Position numbers and translations under genes: made by a program. 64,000 bases of DNA from Prolixibacteraceae bacterium (lineage in GTDB: Bacteria > Bacteroidota > Bacteroidia > Bacteroidales > Prolixibacteraceae), in contig CP082230.1 of assembly GCA_019856515.1 (NCBI GenBank), positions 620,001-684,000 on the forward strand, given 5' to 3'. The notes beneath the pieces were generated by a model. The model saw only the letters and a program-made list of their open reading frames with translations. It searched no databases and had not been told where the DNA came from. This document shows, piece by piece, positions 30,092 through 39,018 of this stretch (position 1 is its first letter; each line of letters begins with the position of its first letter).

Positions 30092-30110
30092 ATTTTTTGA
30101 ATAAAACTAT

Positions 30111-30686
30111 TTATGCTTGCCAAACTCCATACTTAAAAAGTTGGTACCATTTCTCTCGGGCTTCCTCATCCATTATGTCTAGAGATTGGAATATTTGCTT
30201 CGCAAACTCAATTGGAGCAATCCCACTAGCAGTAATAATACGATCAGAAGAGACAGATAATAATTCTTGATACAGTTTATCGCCATTGTAACAAGGCACC
30301 GATTGTTTTAGATAAGCAAGAGCATTACTTGTATGATTAATATCGTTAAGAAGTCCTATTTGGGCCAATCCTATTGTTGCACCACAAATAGCTGCGACTC
30401 TACCCCCTTGATCCAATACTCTTCGAATTAAATTCAATATTATTTCATCTACACCCGATTCCCAAATAGGACCTCCAGGAAGTATCAACATAGAGACAGT
30501 CTCCATATTCAATTCAGAAAATGGAAATAAACCCTTAACTAATAAGCCACCCATGGAAGTTACAGAATCTCCATGAATTGAAACATATTGGAGTGTAACA
30601 TCTCTATTTTTCTGCAATTCAGGCGTCAAAAATGAGATTTCCCAATCGGAATAGCCATCAAATAATAAGACAATAACTCTCTTCAT
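30111..30686 (-). CDS. DJ-1/PfpI-family protein
   Basis: A 191-residue class-I glutamine-amidotransferase-like protein of the DJ-1/ThiJ/PfpI superfamily. The nucleophile elbow is AAICGATIG with C101; E16 in DWEIS matches the glutamate that activates the cysteine in DJ-1 proteins, and LPGG (69-72) is the oxyanion-loop strand. Known members act as protein or nucleic-acid deglycases, chaperones or proteases, so function is open. It lies 7 bp after a lipoprotein gene and 19 bp before cinA. The methylglyoxal link with mgsA about 11 kb away is suggestive only. Confidence 0.88.
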   Translation of the reverse strand: MKRVIVLLFDGYSDWEISFLTPELQKNRDVTLQYVSIHGDSVTSMGGLLVKGLFPFSELNMETVSMLILPGGPIWESGVDEIILNLIRRVLDQGGRVAAICGATIGLAQIGLLNDINHTSNALAYLKQSVPCYNGDKLYQELLSVSSDRIITASGIAPIEFAKQIFQSLDIMDEEAREKWYQLFKYGVWQA

Positions 30687-30693
30687 ATCACCT

Positions 30694-31218
30694 TTAATAA
30701 TAGTAAGTCTCTAGTCCTTTGTAATAATTATCAAATACAGTCTTTTCTATCTCCCCTTTATTATTCCATAATGGTGATACCGTCGGGTTACTAGGATATT
30801 TGCCATTATTAAATTCCATTAAATAGGATTTCCCTTTACTATTTATGACCAAATCATTCCATCCTTGATGTTTGCTTTTTAATATTTTGAAGGGGACATC
30901 GCTAACGGTAAATTTTTGTTTAACATTTAACTGATCATCTAATAAAAAGAATGTGCATCCTCCCGAACCACAATAGTTCATATTGGGAATCCCAACAAAC
31001 ACTTCTTCTTTTCCGTCTCCATTTAAATCAACGGGAGCATATCTAAAACGACGATCCTCTTTTTTTGTGTAATTATCTCCTGCAAATGATGCAATTTTCT
31101 TAGATAATAATTCGACATTTATTTTCTGAGGATGTTCGTTTTTCTTCTTATTAGCTTGCTTACATGCAAGCACTCCAAATGTTAATAAAAATCCTACTAG
31201 TAGCTCTTTTCTCTTCAT
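30694..31218 (-). CDS. Putative lipoprotein with calcium-loop-like motif
   Basis: A 174-residue exported protein. The N-terminus MKRKELLVGFLLTFGVLACK is a lipoprotein signal with lipobox GVLAC (C19). A DxNxDG-type loop, DLNGDGKEEVFVGI (64-77), resembles FG-GAP/EF-hand calcium loops, followed by GSGGCTFFLLDDQ. Strand-rich remainder with a single such loop suggests a small beta domain of the VCBS/FG-GAP kind. First gene of the operon with DJ-1/PfpI, cinA and AsmA genes. I do not recognise a specific function. Confidence 0.72.
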   Translation of the reverse strand: MKRKELLVGFLLTFGVLACKQANKKKNEHPQKINVELLSKKIASFAGDNYTKKEDRRFRYAPVDLNGDGKEEVFVGIPNMNYCGSGGCTFFLLDDQLNVKQKFTVSDVPFKILKSKHQGWNDLVINSKGKSYLMEFNNGKYPSNPTVSPLWNNKGEIEKTVFDNYYKGLETYYY

Positions 31219-31524
31219 GATTCACAAAACTTTTTCTTGTTTTGTGAATGTACCAAAAAAAGAGAAAAAATGGCGACTCACACTTACTTTTTTGTATTCT
31301 ATTTAACGATAAAAACACAGGTGCTTCATTATAAGACTAATGTTTTTGAATATAGTAACATGGAAAAAAGCCATTCTTTTGATTGTAAATATTCAACTAA
31401 CAATTTAGTTTCAATAAATATCATTATCAATTAAAGAGTGTTTCTTGTTATTTAACAAAAAAACGAACAACATAAAATTGCAAATCAGTTGGATTATTTA
31501 GATATTGCGTTCAGAAATAGAAAA
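31219..31524. other. Divergent intergenic region with an AACTAA-N4-TTAGTT site
   Basis: The 306-bp region divides the lipoprotein operon (minus) from the metal-efflux cluster (plus). It holds the palindrome listed separately at 31395-31410. No promoter box with good spacing and no other gene were found; a short open frame at 31237-31434 overlaps the palindrome and is judged spurious. Confidence 0.45.
31395..31410. promoter_or_regulatory. Candidate operator palindrome AACTAA-CAAT-TTAGTT (upstream of HYC/Cus cluster)
   Basis: Perfect 6-bp inverted arms with a 4-bp spacer, 115 bp upstream of the HYC_CC_PP start. It is preceded by AAATATTC, which also precedes the related site at 39809. Four further copies with at most one arm mismatch occur in this window, one of them upstream of a tetR gene, so a TetR-type operator is likely; this is inference. 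Confidence 0.5.
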
Positions 31525-31950
31525 ATGAAATATTTTTTAGTCACGATATTATCCATTACGATGATGCTTTCTCAGATGAGTATCTCCATCGTATCACATT
31601 TTTGTCAAGGCAGAAATGTGAATACAGTGATGTCTTTTCATGCTCCTATTTCCTTTTGCAACATGAATTCGGTCAAGCATACTGGGGAAACATCAATAAG
31701 CACAGAAAAAAAACAAGTTACAACCACCCCATGTTGTGAAAATCATATCAAGAAAGTTCAGACCGATAAAAAGCATATACAAGAAAGTATTCATCTTACG
31801 CCAGTACAACAGATAACACTATTCTTATTGGCTCAATGGATATATGAGACATCACTTGAAGGAGATGAATATCGATGGTCTCAATTTCTTGTACTCCCCC
31901 CTCTTCTTAAAAAGAGTAGGCAGGTCCTATTCCAGACATTTCTTCATTAA
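31525..31950 (+). CDS. HYC_CC_PP-type small exported protein
   Basis: A 141-residue protein starting at the ATG 31525 (the longer frame begins at TTG). The N-terminal stretch MKYFLVTILSITMMLSQMSISIVS is a signal or membrane segment. The three features that define the HYC_CC_PP family of Bacteroidota are visible in order: HFC at 25-27, CC at 70-71 and PP at 125-126. Members often lie beside heavy-metal transporters, as here, 354 bp before a CusA-type pump. The conserved Cys and His residues suggest metal binding in the periplasm, but no activity is known to me. Family call is by motif pattern. Confidence 0.7.
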   Translation: MKYFLVTILSITMMLSQMSISIVSHFCQGRNVNTVMSFHAPISFCNMNSVKHTGETSISTEKKQVTTTPCCENHIKKVQTDKKHIQESIHLTPVQQITLFLLAQWIYETSLEGDEYRWSQFLVLPPLLKKSRQVLFQTFLH

Positions 31951-32304
31951 ATATTGATCGTATAACGTTGTTTGATATTACACAAACAACCATGTGACAT
32001 TATTTGTGTAATATCAATTACATTTTAAAATGAGCGATAAAAACTTGTGAATATGTTTTGCACAAAGCAATAAATTGAAGCATGGTCTTTTTCCTCAGTG
32101 TTTTCTTATCGATGCATAAGTAGAGTAGAACACGTGGATATAGCTTATTTAAACATGTTATTGGTAGAATACACCTACACACTTCTTCATTTTTTAATGG
32201 AGGAGTGAGCTACTCATATTTTTCATCTTATTGATCTAATAAACAATGAGATAAAAACATATGTTCCAACAATAATATATACGATCATTTTTAAAATTCA
32301 AAAA
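31951..32304. other. HYC-cusA intergenic region with a 15-bp hairpin
   Basis: TTGATATTACACAAA (31972-31986) and its perfect complement (32003-32017) form a 15-bp stem with a 16-nt loop, starting 22 bases after the HYC stop. No T run follows, so it may be a terminator, an attenuator or an operator rather than a typical intrinsic terminator. The remaining 290 bp before cusA show nothing recognisable and could hold a separate cusA promoter. Confidence 0.5.
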
Positions 32305-35300
32305 ATGAAGAGAGTAATAAACTTCTTCCTTAGCAATCGCCTATTTGTATGGTTGCTAATTGGAATTATAATAGCTATTGGTCTCGCTGTCTCCCCATTT
32401 ACAGATGACAGCCACACCTCATCAGCCAAAGTCGCCGTAGATGCAATCCCTGATATTGGAGACAATCAACAAATCATATATACAAAGTGGTCTGGACGTT
32501 CTCCACGAGATATCGAAGATCAAATCTCTTATCCATTAACGACAACACTTTTAGGTATTCCTGGTGTAAAAACAATTCGTAGTGCCTCGGCATTTGGATT
32601 CTCTACAATTAATATCATTTTCACAGATGATGTAGACTACTATTGGAGTAGATCAAGAATCATTGAAAAATTGAACTCTTTACCACCCAATACCCTTCCT
32701 TTAGGAGTAAAACCGAATCTTGGCCCTGATGCAACAGGCTTAGGTCAAGTGTTTTGGTATACATTAGAAGGACAAGATCCCAAAGGTGCAAATACAGGAG
32801 GTTGGGATCTATCAGAATTACGCTCTATTCAAGACTATATTGTAAAATATGGACTTATGGGAACAACAGGAGTCTCCGAGGTAGCATCCATTGGGGGCTT
32901 TGTTAAAGAGTATCAGATAGATCTCAATGTTGAAGCGATGCAAGCTTATCGAATTGGCATAAAAGATATTGTAAAAGCAGTAAAAGAGAGCAATATAGAT
33001 GTTGGAGCCCAAACGATGGAGATTAATAAAGTAGAATACTTTATTCGTGGATTGGGATATATACAAAATGTTGATGATCTAAAGAAAACAGTAATTAAAA
33101 CGGATCAATTAGGAACTCCTATATTTCTAAATCAAATTGCAAATATATCCCTCGGACCAGCCAATCGTAGGGGAATACTTGATAAGAATGGCGTTGAAGC
33201 TGTGGGAGGTGTCGTTGTGGCTCGATATGGTGCAAATCCCATGCAGGTATTGAAAAATATTAAAGAAAAGATTTCTGAGATATCTCCTTCTCTCCCATCT
33301 AAAGAGCTGTCTGATGGAACGATGTCTCAAATAAAGATTGTACCATTTTACGACCGTAGCAAGTTAATACAAGAGACACTATTCACTCTAAAAGATGCGC
33401 TCTATCTAGAGATAATTATCACGATTCTTGTAGTCGTTATTATGCTTCAAAATTTAAAAACATCGTTAATTATCTCTACACTACTTCCCTTATCTATTCT
33501 ATTGGTATTTATTGCGATGCGTTATTTCAATATTACCGCCAATATCGTTTCTCTCTCGGGTATCGCTATTGCAATTGGAACACTTGTTGATATTGGTATT
33601 GTTTTAATTGAGAATCTAATAAAACATATCTCTTATCCAGAAAACAAAGGGAAAAAGTGGTTTGATGTGGTATTACAATCTACTCATGAAGTAGGTAGTG
33701 CTATACTGACATCTATTGCAACGACTATTGTGAGTTTTATTCCAGTATTCTCTCTTCAAGCCGCCGAAGGCAAACTCTTTCATCCGTTAGCCTTTACTAA
33801 AACTTTTGCATTGATAGGTGCATTATTGGTCGCACTATTCATTTTACCTACCCTTAGCTACTATTTCTTTAGAAGAGATTTTGAAAAAAAACAGATACAA
33901 CAAAAGCAGCAGATGCTTTTTGCTGGAATACTGTTTGGTCTTGGACTATTCACTCTTTACCTATCGATATCTTGGATATGGTCTGCTGTGGCCTTCTTTT
34001 TTGCAGTCATAACTCTTGCTAAAGCCAAGTATCCAAGCAAAGAGAAAAAGATTAATATTGTGCTTCAAATAGCAGTGATAATTGGGATCACCATCATGTT
34101 AGGCATCGAATGGAACCCTTTAGGATACGAAAGGTCTTCATTTCAAAATATTCTATTCGTAACCATTCTTATAGGGACTATTATGGGGGCATTCAAACTC
34201 TTTGAACACTATTATCCTTCAATATTAAATTGGTGTCTCAAGAATAAGAAAAAATTTCTAGCTATTCCTCTTACGCTTATTGCCACTGCATGGATGACAT
34301 GGGTAGGCTTCGAGAGATCTATTGGATATCCTTTTTCAAAAAATCAAACCATAACCCAATCGTCCTTATATCAATCAATGACAGAACACTTTCCAGGCAT
34401 TGGAAACGAATTTATGCCAGCACTTGATGAAGGAGACTTTTTATTAATGCCAACCTCAATGCCTCATGCAGGTGTTGCTGAGAATAGACGTGTTCTACAA
34501 GAGTTAGATTTGAGAACAAATAATATACCTGAAGTTGACGGGGTACTTGGGAAAGCAGGACGTGTAAATTCTGCTTTAGATCCTGCGCCACTATCCATGT
34601 ATGAAAACATCATTCACTATAAGAGTAAATTTGCGAAAAATCAACATGGTGAAGTACTCCGGTTCAAAATAGATCAAGACAATCGATTTATAACAAGAGA
34701 GCATCAACATATTGCAGCAGATAGCGCCTTTAACTACCCCATTTCATCATTTATTCCAGACAATAAACACGGAAAACCATTACGACAATGGCGCTCCAAT
34801 ATAAATAGCAAAGAAGATATATGGGCCGAAATAACTAAAGCAACCAAATTACCAGGAGTAACTTCAGCTCCTAAGTTACAACCCATCGAGACCCGACTAA
34901 TCATGTTGCAAACAGGGATGAGAGCATCTATTGGTATAAAAGTATTAGGGAATCAACTCGACAGTATACAGGCATTTGGATTAGCACTAGAGCAGACATT
35001 GAAGGAGGTCCCGCAAATCGTCTCAACCTCTATATTTGCCGACCGTATCGTGGGCAAACCATACATGTTGATTAATTGGAATCGCCAACAACTAGCACAC
35101 TATGGTATCTCTATCGGTGAGGCCCAAAAACAACTCGAAATCGCAATCGGTGGTATACCATTAGAAAAGAGTATTGAAGGACGCGAACGTTACGATATCC
35201 GTGTACGTTATAGTAGAGACGATAGAAAAGACCCCGAAGCCCTAAAACGTCTCTTGATAGCAAATACCAAAGGGAAGATGTACCCTATTGGACAAATTGC

Positions 35301-36099
35301 AACCATTGAATATGAGGCAGGTCCACAGATGATAAAGAGTGAGGATGGGTTCTTAATTAGCTATGTAATTTTTGACAAACAAAATAATATTTCAGAAGTA
35401 GAAGCTGTCGAAGCTGCTCAGGACTATATCAAAAAGAAAATAGATATGGGGGTACTCCACGTTCCTTATGGAGTACATTATAAGTTCTCGGGAAACTACG
35501 AAAATCAAATACGTGCCTCCCGTCGATTAGCAATTGCAGTTCCTCTTTGTTTGGCTTTAATATTCATTATCCTATACCTTCAATTTAAATCTGTTGATAC
35601 TGCCTTGATGGTATTCACAAGCATAACTGTAGCCTTTTCTGGTGCATTTATTCTCATTGGTCTCTATGGATCTACAAACTTCTTAGATATCAATATATTT
35701 GGGGTTCAACTCAACGAAATATTTCGAATTCACCCTATCAATTTAAGTGTCGCTGTTTGGGTCGGTTTTATTGCCTTATTCGGAATTTCTACTGATGACG
35801 GTGTACTATTGGCAACCTATCTTGATCAATCGTTTAAGAAAAACAAACCAAAAACAAAGGACGAAATACACCAGGCAGTTTTAATGGCTGGGAAAAAACG
35901 TATTCGTCCAGCCTTAATGACAACGGCCACAACTATACTTGCATTACTACCTGTGATCACCTCGACAGGACGTGGTGCTGACATAATGCTCCCGATGTCT
36001 ATTCCATCTATCGGAGGAATGATTATCGCACTGATTGCTGTTTTTATTGTTCCGGTCCTTTATAGTTGGAGAGCTGAAATATCACTTAAAAAGAAATAA
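32305..36099 (+). CDS. cusA: CusA/CzcA-family heavy-metal efflux RND pump (enlarged)
   Basis: Inner-membrane proton-driven pump that exports metal ions, probably Cu(I)/Ag(I), through a CusCBA-type complex. Visible: N-terminal anchor SNRLFVWLLIGIIIAIGLAV, porter start AVDAIPDIGDNQQIIYTKWSGRSP (about 43-66), TM4 acidic relay in GTLVDIGIVLIENLIKH, methionine-rich porter region (EGDFLLMPTSMP; MLQTGMRASIGIKVLG) and TM11 GISTDDGVLLATYLDQ. At 1264 residues it is about 200 longer than E. coli CusA (1047). The extra part sits near residues 530-670, after YYFFRRDF, and adds about four hydrophobic helices. Starts the pump-channel-adaptor operon (gaps 3 and 7 bp). Metal choice rests on the partner proteins. 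Confidence 0.92.
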   Translation: MKRVINFFLSNRLFVWLLIGIIIAIGLAVSPFTDDSHTSSAKVAVDAIPDIGDNQQIIYTKWSGRSPRDIEDQISYPLTTTLLGIPGVKTIRSASAFGFSTINIIFTDDVDYYWSRSRIIEKLNSLPPNTLPLGVKPNLGPDATGLGQVFWYTLEGQDPKGANTGGWDLSELRSIQDYIVKYGLMGTTGVSEVASIGGFVKEYQIDLNVEAMQAYRIGIKDIVKAVKESNIDVGAQTMEINKVEYFIRGLGYIQNVDDLKKTVIKTDQLGTPIFLNQIANISLGPANRRGILDKNGVEAVGGVVVARYGANPMQVLKNIKEKISEISPSLPSKELSDGTMSQIKIVPFYDRSKLIQETLFTLKDALYLEIIITILVVVIMLQNLKTSLIISTLLPLSILLVFIAMRYFNITANIVSLSGIAIAIGTLVDIGIVLIENLIKHISYPENKGKKWFDVVLQSTHEVGSAILTSIATTIVSFIPVFSLQAAEGKLFHPLAFTKTFALIGALLVALFILPTLSYYFFRRDFEKKQIQQKQQMLFAGILFGLGLFTLYLSISWIWSAVAFFFAVITLAKAKYPSKEKKINIVLQIAVIIGITIMLGIEWNPLGYERSSFQNILFVTILIGTIMGAFKLFEHYYPSILNWCLKNKKKFLAIPLTLIATAWMTWVGFERSIGYPFSKNQTITQSSLYQSMTEHFPGIGNEFMPALDEGDFLLMPTSMPHAGVAENRRVLQELDLRTNNIPEVDGVLGKAGRVNSALDPAPLSMYENIIHYKSKFAKNQHGEVLRFKIDQDNRFITREHQHIAADSAFNYPISSFIPDNKHGKPLRQWRSNINSKEDIWAEITKATKLPGVTSAPKLQPIETRLIMLQTGMRASIGIKVLGNQLDSIQAFGLALEQTLKEVPQIVSTSIFADRIVGKPYMLINWNRQQLAHYGISIGEAQKQLEIAIGGIPLEKSIEGRERYDIRVRYSRDDRKDPEALKRLLIANTKGKMYPIGQIATIEYEAGPQMIKSEDGFLISYVIFDKQNNISEVEAVEAAQDYIKKKIDMGVLHVPYGVHYKFSGNYENQIRASRRLAIAVPLCLALIFIILYLQFKSVDTALMVFTSITVAFSGAFILIGLYGSTNFLDINIFGVQLNEIFRIHPINLSVAVWVGFIALFGISTDDGVLLATYLDQSFKKNKPKTKDEIHQAVLMAGKKRIRPALMTTATTILALLPVITSTGRGADIMLPMSIPSIGGMIIALIAVFIVPVLYSWRAEISLKKK

Positions 36100-36102
36100 G
36101 TT

Positions 36103-37314
36103 ATGGAAAGACTTAAATACATATTGGCTATCACGATCTCAATATTCTGCATGTCGACCAAAGCACAAAGCTTAAATGAGTATATCGATATAGCTCTTAA
36201 GCAGAATCAACAGCTGCAAGCCAAACAAAATATGGTCGATCAAAAGAGAAATGATGTTGATGCCACAGGTTTACTAAACGATCCGATGATCACGGGAGGA
36301 TACTACATTAATCCTGTTTCTACGAAGGTTGGTAATATGCAAGGGCAAATTGGACTAGAACAACAACTCCCTTGGGTAGGTACATTAAAAACAGAGAGGC
36401 AACTATCCAAAAGCAAAATTACAATGGAACAACGTAGTCTCGATGAGGTCATTCGCAATATTATATATCAAACAAAATCCACTTATTATGAAGTGATGCG
36501 CCTACAGATTGATCTAGGTCTATACAAACAAAACCTTAAAATCTATCAAGAGCAACAGCAATGGCTTTCTCAACAGGTGGCTAATGGTGAGGCTTCTAAT
36601 GTCGACCTTCTTCGATTGCAACTTCAAATCGAAGAACAGAGAACAAAAATTGAAGTGATACAAAACCAAAAGAGTGCATCTGTTGCAAACTTCAATGCAC
36701 TATTGAACCGCACACCGGAAGCACTAGTCTTAACGCTTGATCATTGGGATGAATTAAATTTTTATAATCAAACTATCGAAAATCATCCTATCATTGAGAC
36801 ACTGGAAGCCCAAGAGCAGTCCTTAGTTATTCAACAGAAATTAATATCTAAGAGACAGATGCCAATGATTAATTTAGGTCTAAACTACACCTTTATCAAC
36901 CCATATTCTGGAACGAATATTTCAGGCAACGGTGATGATGCCTTGATGATAAAAATGGGTATAACACTCCCCTATTTTTCATCAAAAAAAGCCAAAGCAC
37001 AACACAAAAGTGTCTCCTCTATTCAAAAGAGTATTAGTTCACAAAAATTAAACCAGTATAACACCTTAAAGGCACAATGGATTAAAGGTGTTAAAATGTT
37101 ATCAAACAAAAAGAAACAGATCGCTTTAAACCAAAAGCAGATCCATATTACTAAGAGTGCATTAAAGCTTATACGAACAGAGTATCTGACCAATAGCACT
37201 CCCTATATTGAACTTTTACGATTAGAACAACAACTTCTAACCTATCGTATTTCTCTTTCCAAAAACCAAGAAGAGGCACATCAGTTAAATGCAAAACTTG
37301 AATATTTAAAATAA
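36103..37314 (+). CDS. TolC-family outer-membrane channel of the Cus system
   Basis: A 403-residue outer-membrane efflux protein with a signal peptide (cleavage near AKA-Q, residue 22). Two TolC-type halves are seen as long alpha-helical coiled stretches (about 150-205 and 330-400) around strand-rich segments (DPMITGGYYINPVS; MPMINLGLNYTFINP). TolC/CusC proteins form trimeric tunnels that connect an RND pump to the outside. It starts 3 bp after the pump gene, and 7 bp before the adaptor gene, so it is the third part of this complex (CusC role). Somewhat shorter than E. coli CusC (about 460), as usual in Bacteroidota. Confidence 0.9.
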   Translation: MERLKYILAITISIFCMSTKAQSLNEYIDIALKQNQQLQAKQNMVDQKRNDVDATGLLNDPMITGGYYINPVSTKVGNMQGQIGLEQQLPWVGTLKTERQLSKSKITMEQRSLDEVIRNIIYQTKSTYYEVMRLQIDLGLYKQNLKIYQEQQQWLSQQVANGEASNVDLLRLQLQIEEQRTKIEVIQNQKSASVANFNALLNRTPEALVLTLDHWDELNFYNQTIENHPIIETLEAQEQSLVIQQKLISKRQMPMINLGLNYTFINPYSGTNISGNGDDALMIKMGITLPYFSSKKAKAQHKSVSSIQKSISSQKLNQYNTLKAQWIKGVKMLSNKKKQIALNQKQIHITKSALKLIRTEYLTNSTPYIELLRLEQQLLTYRISLSKNQEEAHQLNAKLEYLK

Positions 37315-37321
37315 AGAACCA

Positions 37322-38848
37322 ATGAAAAATATATATATCATCATCATTACTACATTAGTACTAGGTATACTAATAGGTCGTCAATTTAAAAGTAGTGAAG
37401 TGATTCATAATCACAAACACGACACAACACATATTGAGAAAAAACAATCCAAAGATATTTGGACTTGCTCAATGCATCCACAAATACGTCAAGATCATCC
37501 AGGTGATTGCCCTATCTGTGGCATGGATCTAATTAAATTGGTCGAGGACAACCAAAGTGATTCTGTCAATGAAGATCAAATAAGCTTATCTCCTGCATCT
37601 CTAAAACAAGCTCAGGTGGAAACATTTAAGGTGAGTATGATGAAACCGATAAAAACACTTTCGTTATCTGGTCGAATCGTTTCAAACCCTGAAATCGATA
37701 AAACACAGAGCATACATGTCTCGGGTAGAGTTGAAAAACTTCATGTCACTTATCCTGGGCAATATATAAAGAAAGGACAAACGATTGCCCTATTTTATGC
37801 CCCTGAGTTGATAACGGCACAAAGAGAATTAATAGAATCCGAAAATCAACCTCTGCTAAAAAAAGCTGCGATGGCTAAGCTTAAACAGTGGAAAATATCT
37901 AATCGCATCATCAACAAGATCATTCAAAACAGAACAATCATCGAAAATTTCCCAATACAATCAGAATATGCTGGGTATATTACTCGAATAGCAGTTAAAG
38001 ACGGGGACTATTTAAAAGAGGGCCAAAAACTCTTTGAATTAAACGACTACAGTACCGTATGGGCACTATTCGACACATATAATCAAGATCAAAAATGGTT
38101 GCACATTGGAGATACTGTTGAATTTCATAGCAATGCATATTTGGGAGAATCCCAAACAGCAAAAATATCATTTATCTCACCTGAAGCGGACCATATGAGC
38201 CACACCTCTTATGTTAGAATCAAGCTAAAAAATAGAGATAATAGATGGAAACCCAATATGTTTATCGAAGGGCAAATAAAAAGTAAAGCCAAACAACCAG
38301 TACTATCTATTCCCGAAACAGCAGTTCTTTGGACGGGAAAACATTCGGTAATATATGTAGAAAAATCTATCGGTAATTATATACCTCGAACCATCACTAT
38401 AGGTAATAAGTACGACCACTATTATCAAGTTCTAAATGGCCTGAACATGGGGGAAAATGTTGTAATGAAAGGTACATTTACGATTGATGCGAGTGCCGAA
38501 CTGTCCCACAAACATAGTATGTTAAACCCACCTAAAGGAACACATCAAATGACAAACAATAACCATCAATCTCACAAGATGAAAATGAAAACTATCACCA
38601 TGAAAGTTAGTGGTAATTGTGGCATGTGTAAAACAACTATTGAAACTGCAGCCAACTCTTTAAAAGGGGTACATCACGCAGAGTGGAGCAAAGAGACCAA
38701 AGAACTTACGCTTCACTATATGCCAAAGATGGTAACTCTAGATCAAATTGAAAAAGCCATTGCTACAAAAGGCTATGATACTCCAAATCATATAGCGGAT
38801 AAAAATATATACGATGCACTCCCCGCTTGTTGCCATTATAGAAATTAA
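37322..38848 (+). CDS. cusB: CusB-like periplasmic adaptor with N-terminal HMBD and C-terminal HMA domain
   Basis: The 508-residue membrane-fusion protein starts with a membrane anchor (1-18), a His-rich patch (HNHKHDTTH, 29-37), a heavy-metal-binding domain with CSMHP (49-53) and CPICGM (63-68), then the adaptor body (SLSGRIVSNPEIDK, VSGRVEKLHVTYPGQYIKKGQ lipoyl/barrel region, about 110-390). At the C-terminus an HMA-like domain (about 425-495) has the metal site NCGMC (C433, C436) and a final CCHYRN. The two metal modules at opposite ends suggest it binds and hands metal to the pump. The HMA fusion is not standard for E. coli CusB. Ends the operon, followed by a hairpin. Confidence 0.9.
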   Translation: MKNIYIIIITTLVLGILIGRQFKSSEVIHNHKHDTTHIEKKQSKDIWTCSMHPQIRQDHPGDCPICGMDLIKLVEDNQSDSVNEDQISLSPASLKQAQVETFKVSMMKPIKTLSLSGRIVSNPEIDKTQSIHVSGRVEKLHVTYPGQYIKKGQTIALFYAPELITAQRELIESENQPLLKKAAMAKLKQWKISNRIINKIIQNRTIIENFPIQSEYAGYITRIAVKDGDYLKEGQKLFELNDYSTVWALFDTYNQDQKWLHIGDTVEFHSNAYLGESQTAKISFISPEADHMSHTSYVRIKLKNRDNRWKPNMFIEGQIKSKAKQPVLSIPETAVLWTGKHSVIYVEKSIGNYIPRTITIGNKYDHYYQVLNGLNMGENVVMKGTFTIDASAELSHKHSMLNPPKGTHQMTNNNHQSHKMKMKTITMKVSGNCGMCKTTIETAANSLKGVHHAEWSKETKELTLHYMPKMVTLDQIEKAIATKGYDTPNHIADKNIYDALPACCHYRN

Positions 38849-38851
38849 TAC

Positions 38852-38893
38852 GGTTTGGGAAAAGTGTTCCAAAGAGAATCCTTTTCCCAAACC
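38852..38893 (+). terminator. Hairpin terminator after the Cus operon
   Basis: GGTTTGGGAAAAG (38852-38864) and its perfect complement CTTTTCCCAAACC (38881-38893) form a 13-bp stem with a 16-nt loop, 4 bases beyond the adaptor stop. No T run follows. Confidence 0.6.
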
Positions 38894-38959
38894 TACTCTC
38901 CTTTAAAGCAATATGCCCTGTAAATAATCAATTTTCTAGGTTATAGATACAAAAAAAAC

Positions 38960-38975
38960 AACTAACAATGTAGTT
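38960..38975. promoter_or_regulatory. Candidate operator AACTAA-CAAT-GTAGTT
   Basis: One arm mismatch to the AACTAA-N4-TTAGTT palindrome. It lies between the Cus operon terminator and the 3' end of the DUF2461 gene, so it is not in an obvious promoter position; it may be a decoy or a relic. Confidence 0.35.
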
Positions 38976-39018
38976 ATATAGATGTTAATTATATCGTTAT
39001 AGACAAGCATTAAACCTA

